DNA of 64,000 nt from Rhodanobacteraceae bacterium (GTDB taxonomy: Bacteria; Pseudomonadota; Gammaproteobacteria; Xanthomonadales; Ahniellaceae), in assembly GCA_016708465.1 (NCBI GenBank), contig JADJFT010000001.1, positions 310,001-374,000 of the forward strand, read 5' to 3'. The stretch's first letter is position 1, and each line of letters starts with the position of its first letter. Below the pieces are notes generated by a model that searched no databases, was not told the DNA's origin, and saw only the letters and a list, made by a program, of their open reading frames with translations. A program made the position numbers and the translations under genes. Of the stretch, positions 63,999 through 64,000 are shown piece by piece.

Positions 63999-64000
63999 GC

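Overview
This is a GC-rich chromosomal segment from a gammaproteobacterium, most likely of the Xanthomonadales (Lysobacterales), in or near the Rhodanobacteraceae. The main support is gene order. The run comEC, exbB, exbD, msbA, lpxK, kdsB, low-molecular-weight PTP, uvrC, pgsA, tRNA-Gly/Cys/Leu, and the block cmk, rpsA, ihfB, lapA, lapB followed by surface-polysaccharide genes, are arranged as I recall from xanthomonads. I saw no phage, transposon, CRISPR array or origin. Genes are packed tightly and no gene-free stretch exceeds about 215 bases.

Layout. 1-10400 (+): the comEC tail, an ExbB/ExbD proton channel, lipid A/Kdo genes (msbA, lpxK, kdsB), a phosphatase, a thioredoxin-NHL protein, uvrC, pgsA and three tRNAs. 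10457-14495: an LtaS-like sulfatase diverging from a response regulator/sensor kinase pair. 14554-23850 (-): cmk, rpsA, then ihfB-lapA-lapB-wecA-like-capD-galU-metC, linking LPS homeostasis to sugar nucleotides and O-glycan assembly. 23910-31196: a flavin monooxygenase, a purine permease, a multiheme cytochrome with an FNR box, and small membrane or zinc-finger genes. 31327-35778 (+): a three-gene oxidative/decarboxylating operon. 35783-40146 (-): a fused Lnt-like protein, a membrane protein of unknown function and an SGNH hydrolase. 40335-44784 (-): serC-serA-pheA-aroA. 44999-46566 (+): msrP-msrQ. 46550-51926 (-): cupredoxin, receptor Ser/Thr kinase, outer-membrane barrel and FHA protein. 52013-58632: a storage-lipid/PHA region (PHA-system protein, patatin, two phasins, fatty acyl reductase, acyl-CoA-binding protein, TetR regulator). 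58770-63998: secreted or repeat proteins.

Two groupings look the most novel. One is the four-gene operon at 46550-51926. It appears to join a periplasmic copper-type protein, a transmembrane Hanks kinase carrying a cyclase-like domain, an outer-membrane barrel and a membrane-anchored phosphopeptide reader. The other is a shared C-terminal Asp-Gly-Phe-Glu tail on three unrelated exported proteins.

Caution: at least nine genes are broken. They carry eight single-base indels (several in short homopolymers), two in-frame TAG codons, a missing stop and one large internal deletion. kdsB, galU and pheA are among them, so sequencing or assembly error is the more likely cause in most cases. All function calls come from reading the sequence; no database search was run.
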